A DNA stretch of 64,000 nucleotides, taken from the NCBI GenBank assembly GCA_963669155.1, contig OZ022595.1:2786205-2850204 (forward strand), given 5' to 3'. Made by a program: the position numbers and the translations under genes. Under the pieces are notes generated by a model. It made no database searches. It worked only from the letters and a program-made list of their open reading frames with translations, and had not been told where the DNA came from. Below, in pieces: positions 1 through 11,910 of the stretch. The number at the start of each line of letters is the position of its first letter. The stretch's first letter is position 1. Source of the stretch: Arbacia lixula (Eukaryota; Echinodermata; Echinoidea; Arbacioida; Arbaciidae).

Positions 1-104
1 AGAGAGAGAGGAAGTGGATGATAGGGAGTGAAAGAGATAAAGAGAGAGAGAGACAGAGAGACAGAGAGAGAGATAGGGAGAGAGAGAGAGAGAGAGAGAG
101 AGAT

Positions 105-150
<46 letters not shown>

Positions 151-256
151 GGAAATGTAAAGGCAGAGTTGGGTAAGTAGAAAGAGAGAGAGAGAGAGAG
201 GGGGAAATGTAAAGGCAGAGTTGGGTAAGTAGAAAGAGAGAGAGAGAGAGAGGGGG
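1..256. repeat. (GA)n microsatellite with an embedded tandem unit
   Basis: The window opens in a long GA-rich tract. Inside it, a roughly 52-bp unit (GA run, then GGGGGAAATGTAAAGGCAGA and GGGTAAGTAG) is repeated at about 137-180 and 181-232, with a third partial start at 233. This is a compound microsatellite/minisatellite. The GTAAGT inside each unit is not a supported splice site. Confidence 0.9.
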
Positions 257-1490
257 GAATGAAGGGGGAATGGGTAAAAATTATGTCAATAATTTTCTAA
301 TGTCCTTTGTCAACATAAATCACGAATTCATTTTAAAGTCTTTATTATTGATCACTCAATAACCCTTTAGACTCAAATATCAAATTCAGTTATTTATTTC
401 CCTTTAATATTCCAATTTACCCTAAACAATTATATGTGCAACTGTTGCAGAATATGAATTCAATCTGGCACAAAAGGAATCGATTGTTTTTGTATTGCAT
501 AAGTCAAAATGTTACACAATGAATCAGATGAAGAGATAAAGGATAATTCATGACATTTCTTCAATCATATCGATCGTGCCTACGTGATCCTTCAACCAGA
601 ATAATACTACTCAATGATGCAAGGATAGGCCCCAGATAAACCCTTAAATTGTTAAACCACTTATGTGCGTGCCATGTGTATATTCTTTTTTACCCGTAAT
701 ACGCTCACAGTCATACCCCATAGAGAGCACGTTTGTCTAGCACACAGAAGGTTAAAGTACACTTCATTTGGTTATGTATTAATGCTCCCCTATTATTGAT
801 AAATAAGACATCAGAAACGAACATAAATGTATGGTCGAATGTGGGTATTAGGCAATGTTAGGTGCCGGGTAAATTCATCTAACAACGCAAGAGGGCGCTA
901 GTGAAATACGCGACGGAGAGAAAAATCAAGTTTTTAGTACGTTTAGCGACTTGACCACTTGTGTGCCAGATAAAATGCTGCACAAAGGGAATTGTGTGTA
1001 TTGCTTGCGAATAAAATTACACGCAGTATTCAAAGGGTTAAAGACATATAACTGTGATACACGACGTATGATGAATTTATTTATTTCTTCCGTCTTCTTT
1101 TACTAGGGCAGCCGGTCAGTGAGCGAAGCACTGTTCTCCCTGTGGGCCCTGGGTACATCAAACAACAAACATAACATAGACAAGCACGAACATTTGATAA
1201 TTAAATATAACATTTACATAATATAAGGCTCACATTATCACTGAAGTAAATGTAATGGATAGAGGAGGAGACTAGCCCTTACCTAAATTACGTACTTTAG
1301 TTGAATTAATTAAGGTCCGAAGCCGTCATTGTGAAAGTGGCGGGGCGGATGTATAATAACAAGGAGTCCCATAATGTAACCCTGCCTCTCCCTTATCTTT
1401 TATGCGCTTATGTTATGGCCTTTTGTTACCTTTTATATCTTCCCCGGAAACAAAATAGCGAAGAAGGAGGGGGCGCACAGACAGACATAG
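257..1490. other. AT-rich stretch downstream of the GPCR gene, no gene seen
   Basis: I see no credible open frame, RNA gene or repeat copy here. It lies 3' of the minus-strand GPCR and may include its 3'UTR. TTTATT motifs near 1076 would read AATAAA on the minus strand, about 600 bases past the stop. Confidence 0.5.
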
Positions 1491-1537
1491 CAAGAGAGAA
1501 AGAGAGAGGGGGGGGGGGGGGGGGAGAGGAAGGGGGT

Positions 1538-1590
<53 letters not shown>
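1491..1590. repeat. poly-G and (GA)n tract
   Basis: A GA run, a G homopolymer of about 17 bases (near 1508-1524) and a (GA)n run of about 50 bases (1539-1590) lie about 100 bases past the GPCR stop codon, so probably within its 3'UTR. Confidence 0.9.
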
Positions 1591-1594
<4 letters not shown>

Positions 1595-1690
1595 GCATGC
1601 ACACTGTTGAATAGCGGGACTAAAATAGCACCCAATTATAAAGCACTGAAAATAAGCGTGTTCCGATATTGTTTCATTCACAGTTCGTTT

Positions 1691-3071
1691 TTAAACATCA
1701 TGAGCTGGATGAAATTGGGGCTGTTCTCCCTGCTCACGCGAGTCCATTTTCAATGACATTGTCGGAAGACCCACCGACCTTTTCCGCATGGGCTCGCTGC
1801 GCATCTTCTTCAGGGACCGCAAGCTGAATATATGTTGGTCAGTGGGAATCACCCCGAAGTCGTTCATCATGTCATCGCTGAAGCTCCCAGGTTTCATGCG
1901 GACGTTCGTCGGAAGGACTTCGCCTTTCGAATTCCGAATGCCGATGAAATACCGCTGCTCTGCGGAAATCGTCGGGACTGACTCGCGATGTCTCGGGGTG
2001 ACGAGGCCCTCCCATGGCTTAGACAACCAACAGGCTCGGCAGCCGGTCCGGAGTCTTCGCCAGATGGTCTTCGCCCTTTTCCGGAATTTCTTGTTCATGA
2101 CGAAGTAGACGAAGACGTTGATGCCGCCGCTCGAGATCGTGAGCCAGAATGCGAGGAACTCAACCAGCCCCGGAATGTCCGTGTGGCACACCACGGTCAG
2201 AATAAGACTCGCTAGTATCGTGTACGGCAACCACGTAATGTAGTAGACGCCAGCAATGATTATAAGTAGTTTGAATGCCTTCATATTCTTCTTGAATAAC
2301 ATCGGGTAGCCCTCGGTTTTCGTCTTTCCGGAAGAACCCGAACGCCCGAAGAGGATTGCTCTACGCCGAGAGCTCTCGAGGACTCTAATGTGGACGCGGA
2401 TCGAGGTGAATGTGATGACGATGAAACCCGGTACGAGTAGGACCACGAGCGCGACGATGTAGTACACCACGTTATCTTCGTACGCTGCCGAGCAGGTCAG
2501 TTTGTCGTCATCGTACTCATGACCGAGCCCCACGGAAGTGAACATGAACGCAAAAAACGCACCGCACGCTATCCAGAGAGCTAATATGACGACCAGAACC
2601 TTCTTCTTTGTGACGTACCGCTGATGGTGGAAGGGATGAACAACCGCGATATATCGTTCGATACTTAAGCAGATGATCATGAGAAGCGATACTCGAGTGA
2701 ACACTTCCGATAGGAACGCGACTATCTTGCACATGACTTCACCGTACGGCCACCGATGCATGACTCCCGGAGCGAGTGCCATCGCTGCGACAAGACCCAT
2801 TCCTAGATCGGCAACCGCTAGTGATAGCAGGAAACATCCCTGTACGTTTTTCAACGATTTCGAGCTCCCGATCACTACAATGTTTGTTGTATTGCCGAAC
2901 ACGGCCAGGAGGACGATGGCGAGGAGGAAGACGACTTCGACCACGCACAGGAGGGTATGGTGCATAGCATAATTTAAGTCGATACCGTTACGGCCATCAA
3001 TTGAAAGAGAGCCGTTCTCCATCAAAACGTCTTTTCCGTCACTATACATAGCGCAAGTGTTAACTCCTTCT
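1691..3071 (-). CDS. class A (rhodopsin-like) GPCR, main coding exon
   Basis: Seven-transmembrane receptor acting at the plasma membrane, ligand unknown. Residues are numbered for the 461-aa spliced model. TM1 is about 41-69 with GN at 61-62, TM2 has D90 in LAVAD, and C116 and C194 form the usual extracellular disulphide. ERY (140-142) replaces DRY at the end of TM3. W168 is in TM4, P216 in TM5 and TWLP (281-284) in TM6. TM7 carries NVFVY (320-324) where NPxxY is normal. One N-glycosylation sequon (N21) lies in the short extracellular N-terminus. The C-tail is about 130 residues, basic, with two cysteines near 346-349 that could be palmitoylated. The open frame reaches 3106 but begins there with GTG after a stop. 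The first internal ATG is at 3049. A good acceptor (pyrimidine run then TTGCAG) ends at 3072, so I take the exon as 1691-3071. Family fit is certain. A lineage-specific expanded receptor is likely, subfamily unknown. Confidence 0.9.
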
Positions 3072-5118
3072 CTGCAAGACAAATCTCTGCCCTCTATCTT
3101 TCGCACGTGCTACGAGTCTAGGAATCCAGTAATGATACGCGAAAGGGTTAACGTGGAACCAAAGGAGACGGATTAAGGTTGATCGACATGACACGCTACT
3201 GTGACGCGGCGGTAAACACGTCAACCGCCCTCACCGTTGGCACATAAATTGGTGTGAAGTTCACATCGACGCTATCATCAGGAATTATTTCAATTTTTCG
3301 GGTCAGAATTCATAGAACCGTCCTTAGAATATTGTTATTATGTAATGACTAGCTCTACCATCTTTGTGCCAACATTAATAATGGCACTTGGTTACATTCA
3401 AACAACGCATTTTACGTAGAAACATGGCTGTGGTGTTGACGCATCCTGTTCGTATTGAGAAATTCCTTCCAAGACGGCAGACCTTCTACAGAGTCAGTGT
3501 CAGCACCTGGATATAGTTAAGAGATAAAGAAAAATAATAAAAATACATTAATACATGATTTTATGTTAGATAAGATGTTGCTCGATGGGACGAACGCTTG
3601 AAGTGTTTGATGTTTATATTTCTATAGATGTGTTTTGTCTGGTTTCTAGACTAAACGAGACTTTTTACCTTCTCCATTTCCCCCTATTTTTTTCTTCTAC
3701 TAGTCCTCCCTTGTCTTATTCCTCAGGTTCAGTTCCATTGCTGAACTTCATAATGTGTACCACTCGTTTGTACCCGTCCGCCCTTCTGCCTGACCAATGT
3801 TGATGTAGGTATTTCACAGTTTTGTGACCAGTGTCTTGACGGCTCATCGCCTGTTCTTTTCCCCTTCCATTGACCACTTACTTTACGTAGGATACACCAA
3901 TATTCGGGAGAACCCAGAACTTATCACAAACAGCTTATGGTGCTCTTAAGCACGGATGACCTTCATTAATAACTCATCGTGCCCGCATAATTGATGTGAC
4001 CACTGACGCGAGGTGATAAAAGCTGCCACTCAATGTTATTGCCATGTCACATACACGTAGTATTATCATCTGGATTGCATATAACATGATGCGCTATAAA
4101 ATGTTTTTCCTATTTCCATACCTTATATAGAACAATATACCATGAAACACGATCAGTGTCGTACAACAAGCAAGTAAACGAGCAAAGAGCAAAGCGGACA
4201 ATTTATATCAGTTTGATCTTTTCTGCACTGAGCCAGACAAGAAGTTACCCAAAATGATATAAATGTTTATTTTGACGCTCGAGAAGCTATTTGGCAGCCT
4301 GTGTCACAATCCAATCATACAATGAATCATGTAATTCATCCAATTATCTTCTTCATTAATTGTGAAACAAACATTAATTAAGGTAGACAGTAAACCATAG
4401 ATACAGTTGAAGTAATCTTTCTTCATTTAGAACAAACCTAACGTATGCGTTCATCAATTATATTACTAGGGTAAAATACAAGAAAAGCTGACTGAGATAA
4501 TCTGTTCAAAAGTATATATTCAAAATATATTGCACATGAACATTATGCCTTTTGTTTGTATTCTTTTTCAAAAATATGATTATGATATAGCGAATACACA
4601 GTTGGGTAAAGTGCTGCAGCAAAGTCATGTTTTACATTTCGAGGCTGAAATAACAAAACTCGTTTCTTTGTAGTATTACGATTGTATAAGAGAGAGTAAA
4701 GAGGGCAAATGAGATTAGCGCTCAGCGGTTATCAATAATGTTTCGCATGATTCATTTATGTACATTAATTACTTAATTTGCTTGCTAATGTTGAAGTAAA
4801 GCACTATCAATAAGCATAAATCATCGAAGCAGCGTTTTATAGGCACAAACGAGTAAGTTTAAAATAATTGTATAACTGTCATCGATGAGGGCTTTGACTA
4901 ATTAAAAATCATGTCATAATAAAACCAAGGTAAACGCTTCAAAATACATTTAAATGTATACCTTGGTTACAATAATAAACCGAGTCAATATCATGTATAA
5001 CAATGATGTTACGGAAAGTTATTTTCAAGCTATGCTCACAACTGCTCGTCCTAATGCCCAACATGCTTACAAACTGGAAATAAATAACTGAAATGAGAAT
5101 GAATAGTGCTCTACTCAC
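3072..5118 (-). other. proposed GPCR intron 1
   Basis: AT-rich DNA between the acceptor at 3072-3073 and the donor at 5117-5118 on the minus strand. I see no other gene in it. If the small upstream exon is not real, this is simply the GPCR promoter and 5' flank. Confidence 0.4.
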
Positions 5119-5150
5119 CTCATTAAGTGGTACGTGATTGATTAAGGAGT
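5119..5150 (-). CDS. candidate 32-nt start-codon exon of the GPCR
   Basis: On the minus strand a strong acceptor (CACATCATTTTTGCAG) is followed by 32 bases ending ATGAG and a strong donor (GTGAGTAG). Its ATG (5124-5122) plus two bases joins the acceptor at 3071 in phase 2. This gives Met-Arg-Glu-Gly-Val-Asn and then the GPCR frame. A fit of frame by chance is about one in three, so the match supports but does not prove the model. Alternatively the exon is untranslated and an internal Met starts the receptor. Confidence 0.45.
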
Positions 5151-6581
5151 CTGCAAAAATGATGTGATAATCACAAACAATAATGGCATAATGGACCAAT
5201 CACCACATATTGCGAGGATTTAGCCGATCGAGGCGATGTTGTCTTCGCCCGTCAAGATGTCTTCAAGACGATTTTAATTATGCATACTCCGACGCTGTTC
5301 AAGTTTCGAGGTGGTTCCGGGATGTGATCAGCATTATCCCATAACAAATTGATGACGTCACTTCCTATTAATTCCCCATGAAAGTATAATGTCACGTAAC
5401 AGTTTAGTACGCACAGAGTTGTGGCTCAAATTTCTGAAAGCCTAGATTGTTTTCAAGTGCCCAGGTTTTTAATCTGCCAGCCACAGCAAACATATTAATG
5501 TTTAGTTTTCTCTTAACAAGATACTTATGATAACTTTACCAGCATCTGCTGTAAAGCACAATGGCTAAGATCTGCTATCATTATTTTAATTATTATTATT
5601 ATCTATTCATTATGATCGTTTTCATGAATTTATCTATTTTTGTCTAATCATATTTTCTCCATTAGTTTTTACTTTTATTTTATTATTCTCATCATTATTA
5701 ATTTTCATTAGTTTATTTCATTGAGAGAGAGAGAGAGGGAGGGCGATGTTACTATGTGAAAAAGCAGGGGGCCGAGGGTTGTGGGAGGGGTCTAAGAAAG
5801 GAAGGAGTCCCACCCCTCCCGCGGTAGGAGGATTTTCTCTTCTCCATTTTATGTAAGAAAGTTCATGCATGTTGTGCACTTAAACTGCATGTATGCTGTA
5901 TTATTAGCATTATTAACACTTTAAAAAAACAGTTTACTCAAGTTCATGATGTTTTTCTTTTCCACGTCGAAAGATAACACGCCACAAGTTGAATGAACTC
6001 GTAGAGATACTGTATACGATAAAGATCAGAGGCGGGAAAGCCCCTTTCCATCATATCGATTATGCATGTACAATATATTTCCCCAACCAGTACGCTCGAT
6101 TTTGGTTATGGGAGTCATTGAATCGCGTGATTCGAATTATTCGGCTTTTGTTTCCAACCTTCCGGGGAGGGCGAATGCAAATTTCAAGTTTATTGCGATC
6201 CATTGTATGACTTTGTTTTAGCATAGAGGTATTTTATTACTAACATTACATCATAGCCTAATAAGAATACCCGGAAAAAATGAAGCCCATTCGTCCTTTA
6301 CGTCATTATGCATTAAAGGTTGTGCATTTCAAATGTCAATGAACGAAGTAAGATATGCAATTGATTTATACGAAATAATGCAGTATTACTGTAAATATGA
6401 CTGTAAACATTATGAAGTATTCGATATTGTACAAATGTATATGAATAAATTGGGCGTTTCAGACTCATATTCTTTTTCGGCGTGTTTATAATTTTGTATT
6501 TTGCATCTATATTTTTATCGCTATCGCAATTTTTACAAGTCCATAATTGTATATGATATGTACTTCAGAGCCATCTATTCA
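5151..6581. other. AT-rich non-coding DNA
   Basis: ATT-rich low complexity sits near 5580-5720, followed by a short GA tract at about 5725-5745. I see no supported gene. The open frame at 5989-6210 begins with TTG and lacks any recognisable domain. Confidence 0.5.
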
Positions 6582-6706
6582 CAGAGTTTGTCCAACTCAG
6601 TTTTAATAGGTAAGAACATGGCGCATGCTGCTTTGTCGGGCAAACGGATGACAAAAGGATATGCGGCCATGATGTTACCTTTTGAAACCGAGTTGGCCGA
6701 ACTCTG
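6582..6706. mobile_element. palindromic MITE-like element, family 1, copy A
   Basis: The arms are inverted repeats: CAGAGTTTGTCCAACTCAG at the left pairs with the complement of GAGTTGGCCGAACTCTG at the right. Both arms continue inward with a GGTA(A/G)CAACATGG-like stretch. It has no coding capacity. It shares its core with the copies at 6737-6880 and 15708-15852. Confidence 0.65.
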
Positions 6707-6736
6707 GGTGATAGCTGTCTCCGCCCCTTATCAGAG

Positions 6737-6880
6737 CCATCTAGAGATTGGCCAACTCGGTTTCAAAAGGTAGCAACACTGCGCATATACTCTTCTGTTA
6801 TCTGCTTGCCCAACAAAGCAACACTCGCCATGTTGCTACCTCTTTAAACCGAGTTGGACAGACTGAGTGCATCTAGATGG
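6737..6880. mobile_element. palindromic MITE-like element, family 1, copy B
   Basis: The ends CCATCTAGA and TCTAGATGG are inverted. Inside them GGCCAACTCGGTTTCAAAAG at the left matches the complement of the right arm, then AGGTAGCAAC on both sides. It lies only 30 bp from copy A, and both are next to CCGCCCCTT(A/T)TCA motifs. Confidence 0.65.
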
Positions 6881-8650
6881 CCCGCCCCTTTATCATAGCC
6901 CCGCCCTCTTCTTCCTCTTCCGGGTAACATACGTGCCACTGTACCTTATTGACAATCTGACTTACGTACTTCACTTCAGGATATCCTTGTCAGTATATTA
7001 ACTAGCAGATTGGATTTCGTTCTCCCCGTCTTGCTGGTTGTTATAGGCACTACTAGTCAACTTAGAACGAGGAGAATGTCACAGTATTCATTTTGTGCTG
7101 AAATTGAGGAGCCCTAGTACAGATTCAAGATTCAGTTTCAGTTTCAGTTTATTTTTCCACAAAAAACATCCAAATTATACAAAGGCATTAATACTTTCCA
7201 TTAGCGTTTTCGTATAAATTTGTTTATATATGTCCTGAATTGAAAGAAGGGAAGGACAATCCCGATTCGCATTTTGATTAAGGTCCAATGTTCATAACCA
7301 TGAACATGATGAAGAGACATGGAATCATTATGCTAGCTTTATTCTTGTTTAGTAATGACATTTTTCATGATGACTCAGTGACCAGTAGGCCTATGCTCAC
7401 CGGCTTTCATCAATAAGGAATGATATTTTAAAAATGTAAACAAATAACCCAATTGAATCTGTGCATCATCTGTGTATGGAGAATAATTATGTCGATATCA
7501 ATGGAGTATACCCGCTTTAAACAAATTCAAGACACGAACTTTTCAATCGTCTAAATGAATAGCGTATGACGGGACCAAAATTGGTTTTACTATATATTAA
7601 TTTGCTTAGTTCATGGTGTTATTATAGAACTTCCTTGACAATATTACAACTAAAAAATTACTTTTATCCAGAGCGAAATAGTAGGCCTTTTGGGAATATG
7701 ATTTTTATTTTTGTTCCTGCAGCGTATAGTAGGGATCGACACCTCATCACACATTTAAGCACATATTACTGCTGATCCAAGGCATTACAGATCACAGAAT
7801 GACAAAGCATTATGTCTTGTAAAAACAGAATCAGGAAAGATTATACCAATTGACTTGCTTTGCGTATTACGATTTGATTTACAGATGATTTTGTAAAATG
7901 TTTGCCTAAGTACTTATTGCTGATTTCCTTCTAATATTAGCCTACTTGTTAAATTGGCTCGATAGAACCACAACATTTCGGTCTCCGGACCAGTTCTTAT
8001 ATCAACTATGGGTGATGATTATGTTATTACAACAACAAATCACATCCCACATTTTTTTTTTTGAAATATAATCCTAAGCCTAACCCTGACCCTAACATAG
8101 GCCATATACTTTCCGCAGTTTAATGTGTCCAAAAATGATTCTACATGTAATAACAAATTCTCTCGATCACGTACTTTCCACCGACGACAACTCGGAATAG
8201 CAGTGTTTCAATTGCATGTATTAAATGATGTGGGATACGAAAGTGAATAAGTACTTTTTAAGTCTTTCCAGTCGATGTAAGAATGAACTATATTCATGGT
8301 AACCATTATTTCAACTCGCAAATTATGAATAATCAACAGGCTCGAGTGTTTGATCGTAAAAATGCTAAACAAATGTACGGCGCATGAGCGTAGAGGGCAG
8401 TAGACTAGTTATTGTTTGGTAAAAAATCAACGGACACCGTGCGTCAACATTCACGCAATCACGCACGAAATTACGAGTTTGATATCGTGCATACACGAAA
8501 CACATGATTGAATTTGCTCTGAATTTCTGAACACTCAACACGCCTCCAGGCCTCTAAATCTACTCCAAAAATACTCCAACGTAATAGCACTATACAACGA
8601 GACTTGGTACTTGGATTAAATTTTACATTAAGTCCTCCACAGATGCGCAA
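6881..8650. other. AT-rich non-coding DNA
   Basis: I found no gene or clear repeat copy. A short CAGTTT repeat sits near 7132-7150. The CCTAA/CCCTAA-like words at about 8075-8095 are too few to be telomeric. Confidence 0.5.
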
Positions 8651-8732
8651 GTCACGGTGGCCGAGTGGTTAAGGCGTTGGACTCGAAATCCAATGGGGTT
8701 TCCCCGCACAGGTTCGAATCCTGTCCGTGACG
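8651..8732 (+). tRNA. tRNA-Ser (anticodon CGA)
   Basis: An 82-base cloverleaf without intron. The acceptor stem GTCACGG/CCGTGAC has discriminator G. The D arm holds box A (TGGCCGAGTGG). The anticodon stem TTGGA/TCCAA encloses CTCGAAA with anticodon CGA at 8684-8686. A long class II variable arm (GGGGTTTCCCC) is typical of serine tRNAs, and the T arm holds box B (GGTTCGAATCC). A TTTT at 8739-8742 can end Pol III transcription. It reads UCG codons. All arms pair, so it looks functional. Confidence 0.97.
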
Positions 8733-9160
8733 ATATGCTTTTGCGCAAATTTGTTTTTGCTTCTTTTGTACTTCTTTAATGTATTTTATGCGTCTTCTTT
8801 GGCTTCAAATTCCATATGATTTTTTTTTGTTTCACTAAGAATATGTTTTTTTGTTTTTTAAAGAATAGATTCTTAATGATATTCATATAACTATAATTTA
8901 ACTATAATTTTACACAGGGTCATTTGTGCTCATCGTCCATGTGTGTTCTCATGATGTACCACCAAGATGCACACACTCTCTGAGAAATTGTAATAAATGA
9001 ATGGAAATTTGAATAAAATGGGAATTTCTGCAACACCTAGTTCTTCTCTATCATCATCAATTGCATATAGGTTTTTGACATTTTTTTTTATTTGATTATT
9101 ATCCATTATCTTTTTTGTCCTTAACACCGCCCCTTTCTCCGTCTCTCTCTCGTTTTTTTT
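8733..9160. other. T-rich non-coding DNA
   Basis: T runs and AT-rich sequence between the tRNA and the tandem array, with no gene seen. Confidence 0.5.
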
Positions 9161-9745
9161 TAATTAATCATTATCCTCTCTCTTTCACTCCCTCCTTTCC
9201 ACCCCCCCCCCCCTCCCTCTGTCTCTTGATATAATAAACAATATATGTTTATTTGTAATATTCTGTTCTCCTCCTTGCACGGGGCATGTCCTTGTTTATT
9301 TTCCCGTCTGCCGTTACTGTTTTGTGTTCTCTCCATCTTCCCTCTCTTTCACCCCCTCATTTCCACCCCACCCCCATCCATCCCTCTTTCTCTCTCTCTC
9401 TCTTGATAAAATAAACAAAAATATGTTTATTTGCAATATTTCTGTTCTCCTCGCACGTTGCATGTCCTCGTTAACAATTTCCTTCTGTTGTTATCATTTA
9501 ATTAATCATTATCCTCTCTCTTTCACCCCTCCCCTCTCCCTCTCTCTCTCCCTCTCGATATAATAAACAAAATATATTTATTTGTAATATTTTTGTTCTT
9601 CTCCTTGCATGTCCGTGTTGATTCTTTTCCTTCTGTCCATATCATTTCATTAATCATTAAGCTCTTCCTTCCATCCCAAGCCCCCCCCCCCCTCCCACCA
9701 TACCCTCTCTGTCTCTCTTTCATAATTCAAATATTATTCTCCCTT
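9161..9745. repeat. tandem array of about 165-bp pyrimidine-rich units
   Basis: Four diverged units start near 9161, 9325, 9499 and 9648. Each holds, in order, ATTAATCATT or a related word, a CTCTCTTTCACCCC stretch and a poly-C/CT tract. The first three then carry (A/G)ATA(A)AATAAACAA, TTTATTTG(T/C)AATAT and TGTTCT(C/T)CTC...TTGCATGTCC. The fourth is partial. The open frames over it are low-complexity artefacts. Confidence 0.7.
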
Positions 9746-10690
9746 GATATTGCACCTGTCTCATTCTCATTCTATAAGTTCATCTCCTTTATTTTTGTTT
9801 ACCTGCAAAGGAGATCCACATTATATTTTCGAAGGGAAGACCGTACCACAGGGAACGATAAATCAATTTTGATTGAACAAATATGCAGCAACCGGTAAGA
9901 TTTTGATGATACATAAATATTAAGAGAGTATTTATCATTTAAGGTTTATCAGTGCTGTATTACTGCAATTACATATTTGATTGAATCATTGGCGAGACTA
10001 CTAAAGCAACACTTTTTAAGTGTATACGCACTGATTATCATTGTCATGCAAATTTATCGTCTACAAGAATCTTGATCTTTGTCCCTCAAAGTATAACTGT
10101 ATGGAGCGTTATCAACGAAGCCTGTCATTTCCACAGAATGGAATGTGCAATCGTGTAGCTATGGCAACTATCATATCACAATCTGACCTACATTCACAGT
10201 TGTGTAAATATTATTTCATGCATGTGGACAATGATAATGATAAACAGCATTCAATTGAAGGTTATTAAGAACAAACGTTTACAGGGAATGATAATAACTT
10301 CTTCTCTGTCAGACTCCATTTTCCCGAGGGGAATGGTGTGCATTACCGGTGCAAAAATGCCTCAATGGTGCAGAAAGAGTTAACTCGTCTGCCAGACTCC
10401 ATACTGCCCAAAAGGATGGAGTGTGTTACCAGTGCAAAAAAACCTCAATGGCGCGTTAATAGTTTTAAGTAAGGTATTACCTCAAAATTCAGTGGGAGGT
10501 ATTGTTGTGGTAAAGACTACGGATCATGTTTTTTTTTCTAGTTTACACAGACGATACATGTACTATGAATTAATTATTTGTCGGATAATTTGAAATTCAA
10601 ACACAGGTATCAATGATGCTCTGTGCGATATGCCTGTATTACTGATATAAAAATAGAGTGCATAAATAGTTAGACTTGAGAGGTCTATGG
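9746..10690. other. non-coding DNA with a short tandem duplication
   Basis: Two diverged copies of an approximately 80-bp unit lie at about 10303-10460 (CTG(T/C)CAGACTCCAT, then TTACC(G/A)GTGCAAAAA and CCTCAATGG). Similar words recur at about 11345-11415 and 21760-21815, so this may be an old dispersed repeat. I see no gene. Confidence 0.4.
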
Positions 10691-10900
10691 TAGCCTGATT
10701 TCCAGGCTGCTGGGTATATTTTTATCTCAACTGACAAATAGAGTCTAGTTATCTAAGACTAGTCACTGTGTCATTCTCCTCTTTTTGAAGTCCGTCCAAC
10801 AGCTGGGGAAGAAATTGAGAATGGTTAGTCTACTGCAGTCAGACTGCTTTATTGAATTGTTTGGTTTGGAAATGTCGAATAGCCTCGAATCCACGATAGG
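10691..10900 (+). mobile_element. MITE-like element, family 2, copy 1
   Basis: The element matches the reverse complement of 24727-24945 over its whole length. The shared core includes CTGACAAATAGAGTCTAG, GACTAGTCACTGT and TAGTCTACTGCAG. Its ends are inverted repeats containing AGCCTGG...AGGCTG and a (A)AATGTC(T/G)AA(C/T)AG motif. It has no coding capacity. The open frames on both strands here are shadows. Confidence 0.65.
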
Positions 10901-11910
10901 TCCATGCATGCTGCTAGATGAATACGAAATTACATGTTGTCTTATCGCACATGGCCAAAGATTAATGTCTCTTTTCAAAGACGTGAGGGAGAGAAGGACT
11001 TGACACGTTTTTAAAACAAATTTTTCCAACAAAACAATAAAAAAAAATATGCAGCTTAAAGAGCCGTTGTCACGTAAATACTAATTCACCATCTCGTCAC
11101 GAGGATTTCATCCCACAAATCCTACTACATGAGAGTACATAATCAATTGCAATATAAAAGAATTGACACTCTATTTCTATACTATGCACATGATAAGTTA
11201 TACACTGATTTCCAATTATTTCCCCTCCGTCGAATTGCAACTGATCAAATCAATAGGCAGTACAGGAAATAAACAAATATCAAAAAATAAATACCATTTT
11301 TTGTATCTACCCGTGACCACTGCAAAACACTCAGACAAATGTCAGACAAATCGCTGCTCTATGAGATTCACGTGTATTGCAGGTGCAATAATGCACCAAT
11401 GGCACATAGAAGGTTATTGAGTAGTTTTGATTATAAATGCCATAAGCCTGAAAACAAGTCTAGCCAATTATTGTAGACGGTACAATTAAAGCCACCATGC
11501 CGCCATGTACAGTGTACACGTTCATGTTTTTCTGTTAGGTTTAATTGTATGTATATCTGGTTTGAAAAGTCCTTAACAAATGATTTTAAAATAATGATTT
11601 ATGACAAGAATTCCAGGAACAACATCACATATAAGTAATGTTATTTCTTTGATAACTATAGATAATCATACATAAAATCTGTATGTTACCTATGACGTAT
11701 GTTGGCAGTTATCATTTTTTGCAGAGGTGTGTTGTCCATCGTTTCCACATGAGGCACTGGCATAAACGAATAACACGTTTAAGTTACATTCCTCTCGCAT
11801 CCCATCTCATGAAATATGCACTGCAAAACCACGAAACCCATTTCGTTTTGGTTCGGAAAAGACCAACCCAATTGTGTTCAATAAGTACTGTTTGTCCGTT
11901 TTCCCCTCCT
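10901..11910. other. AT-rich DNA 3' of the TRIM gene
   Basis: Probably includes the 3'UTR of the minus-strand TRIM-NHL gene. TTTAAT near 11540 reads ATTAAA on the minus strand, a possible weak poly(A) signal. No other gene is seen. Confidence 0.4.

Noticed and set aside
1788-2972. Plus-strand frames across the GPCR
   Set aside because: Antisense shadows of the receptor frame.
8075-8100. CCTAACCCTGACCCTAAC resembling telomere repeats
   Set aside because: Only three imperfect units; not a telomeric array.
9800-9897. Plus-strand GDPHYIFEG words before GTAAGA, reminiscent of a VWD domain
   Set aside because: Spacing to the usual TFDG is wrong, the frame stops soon after and the acceptor is weak.
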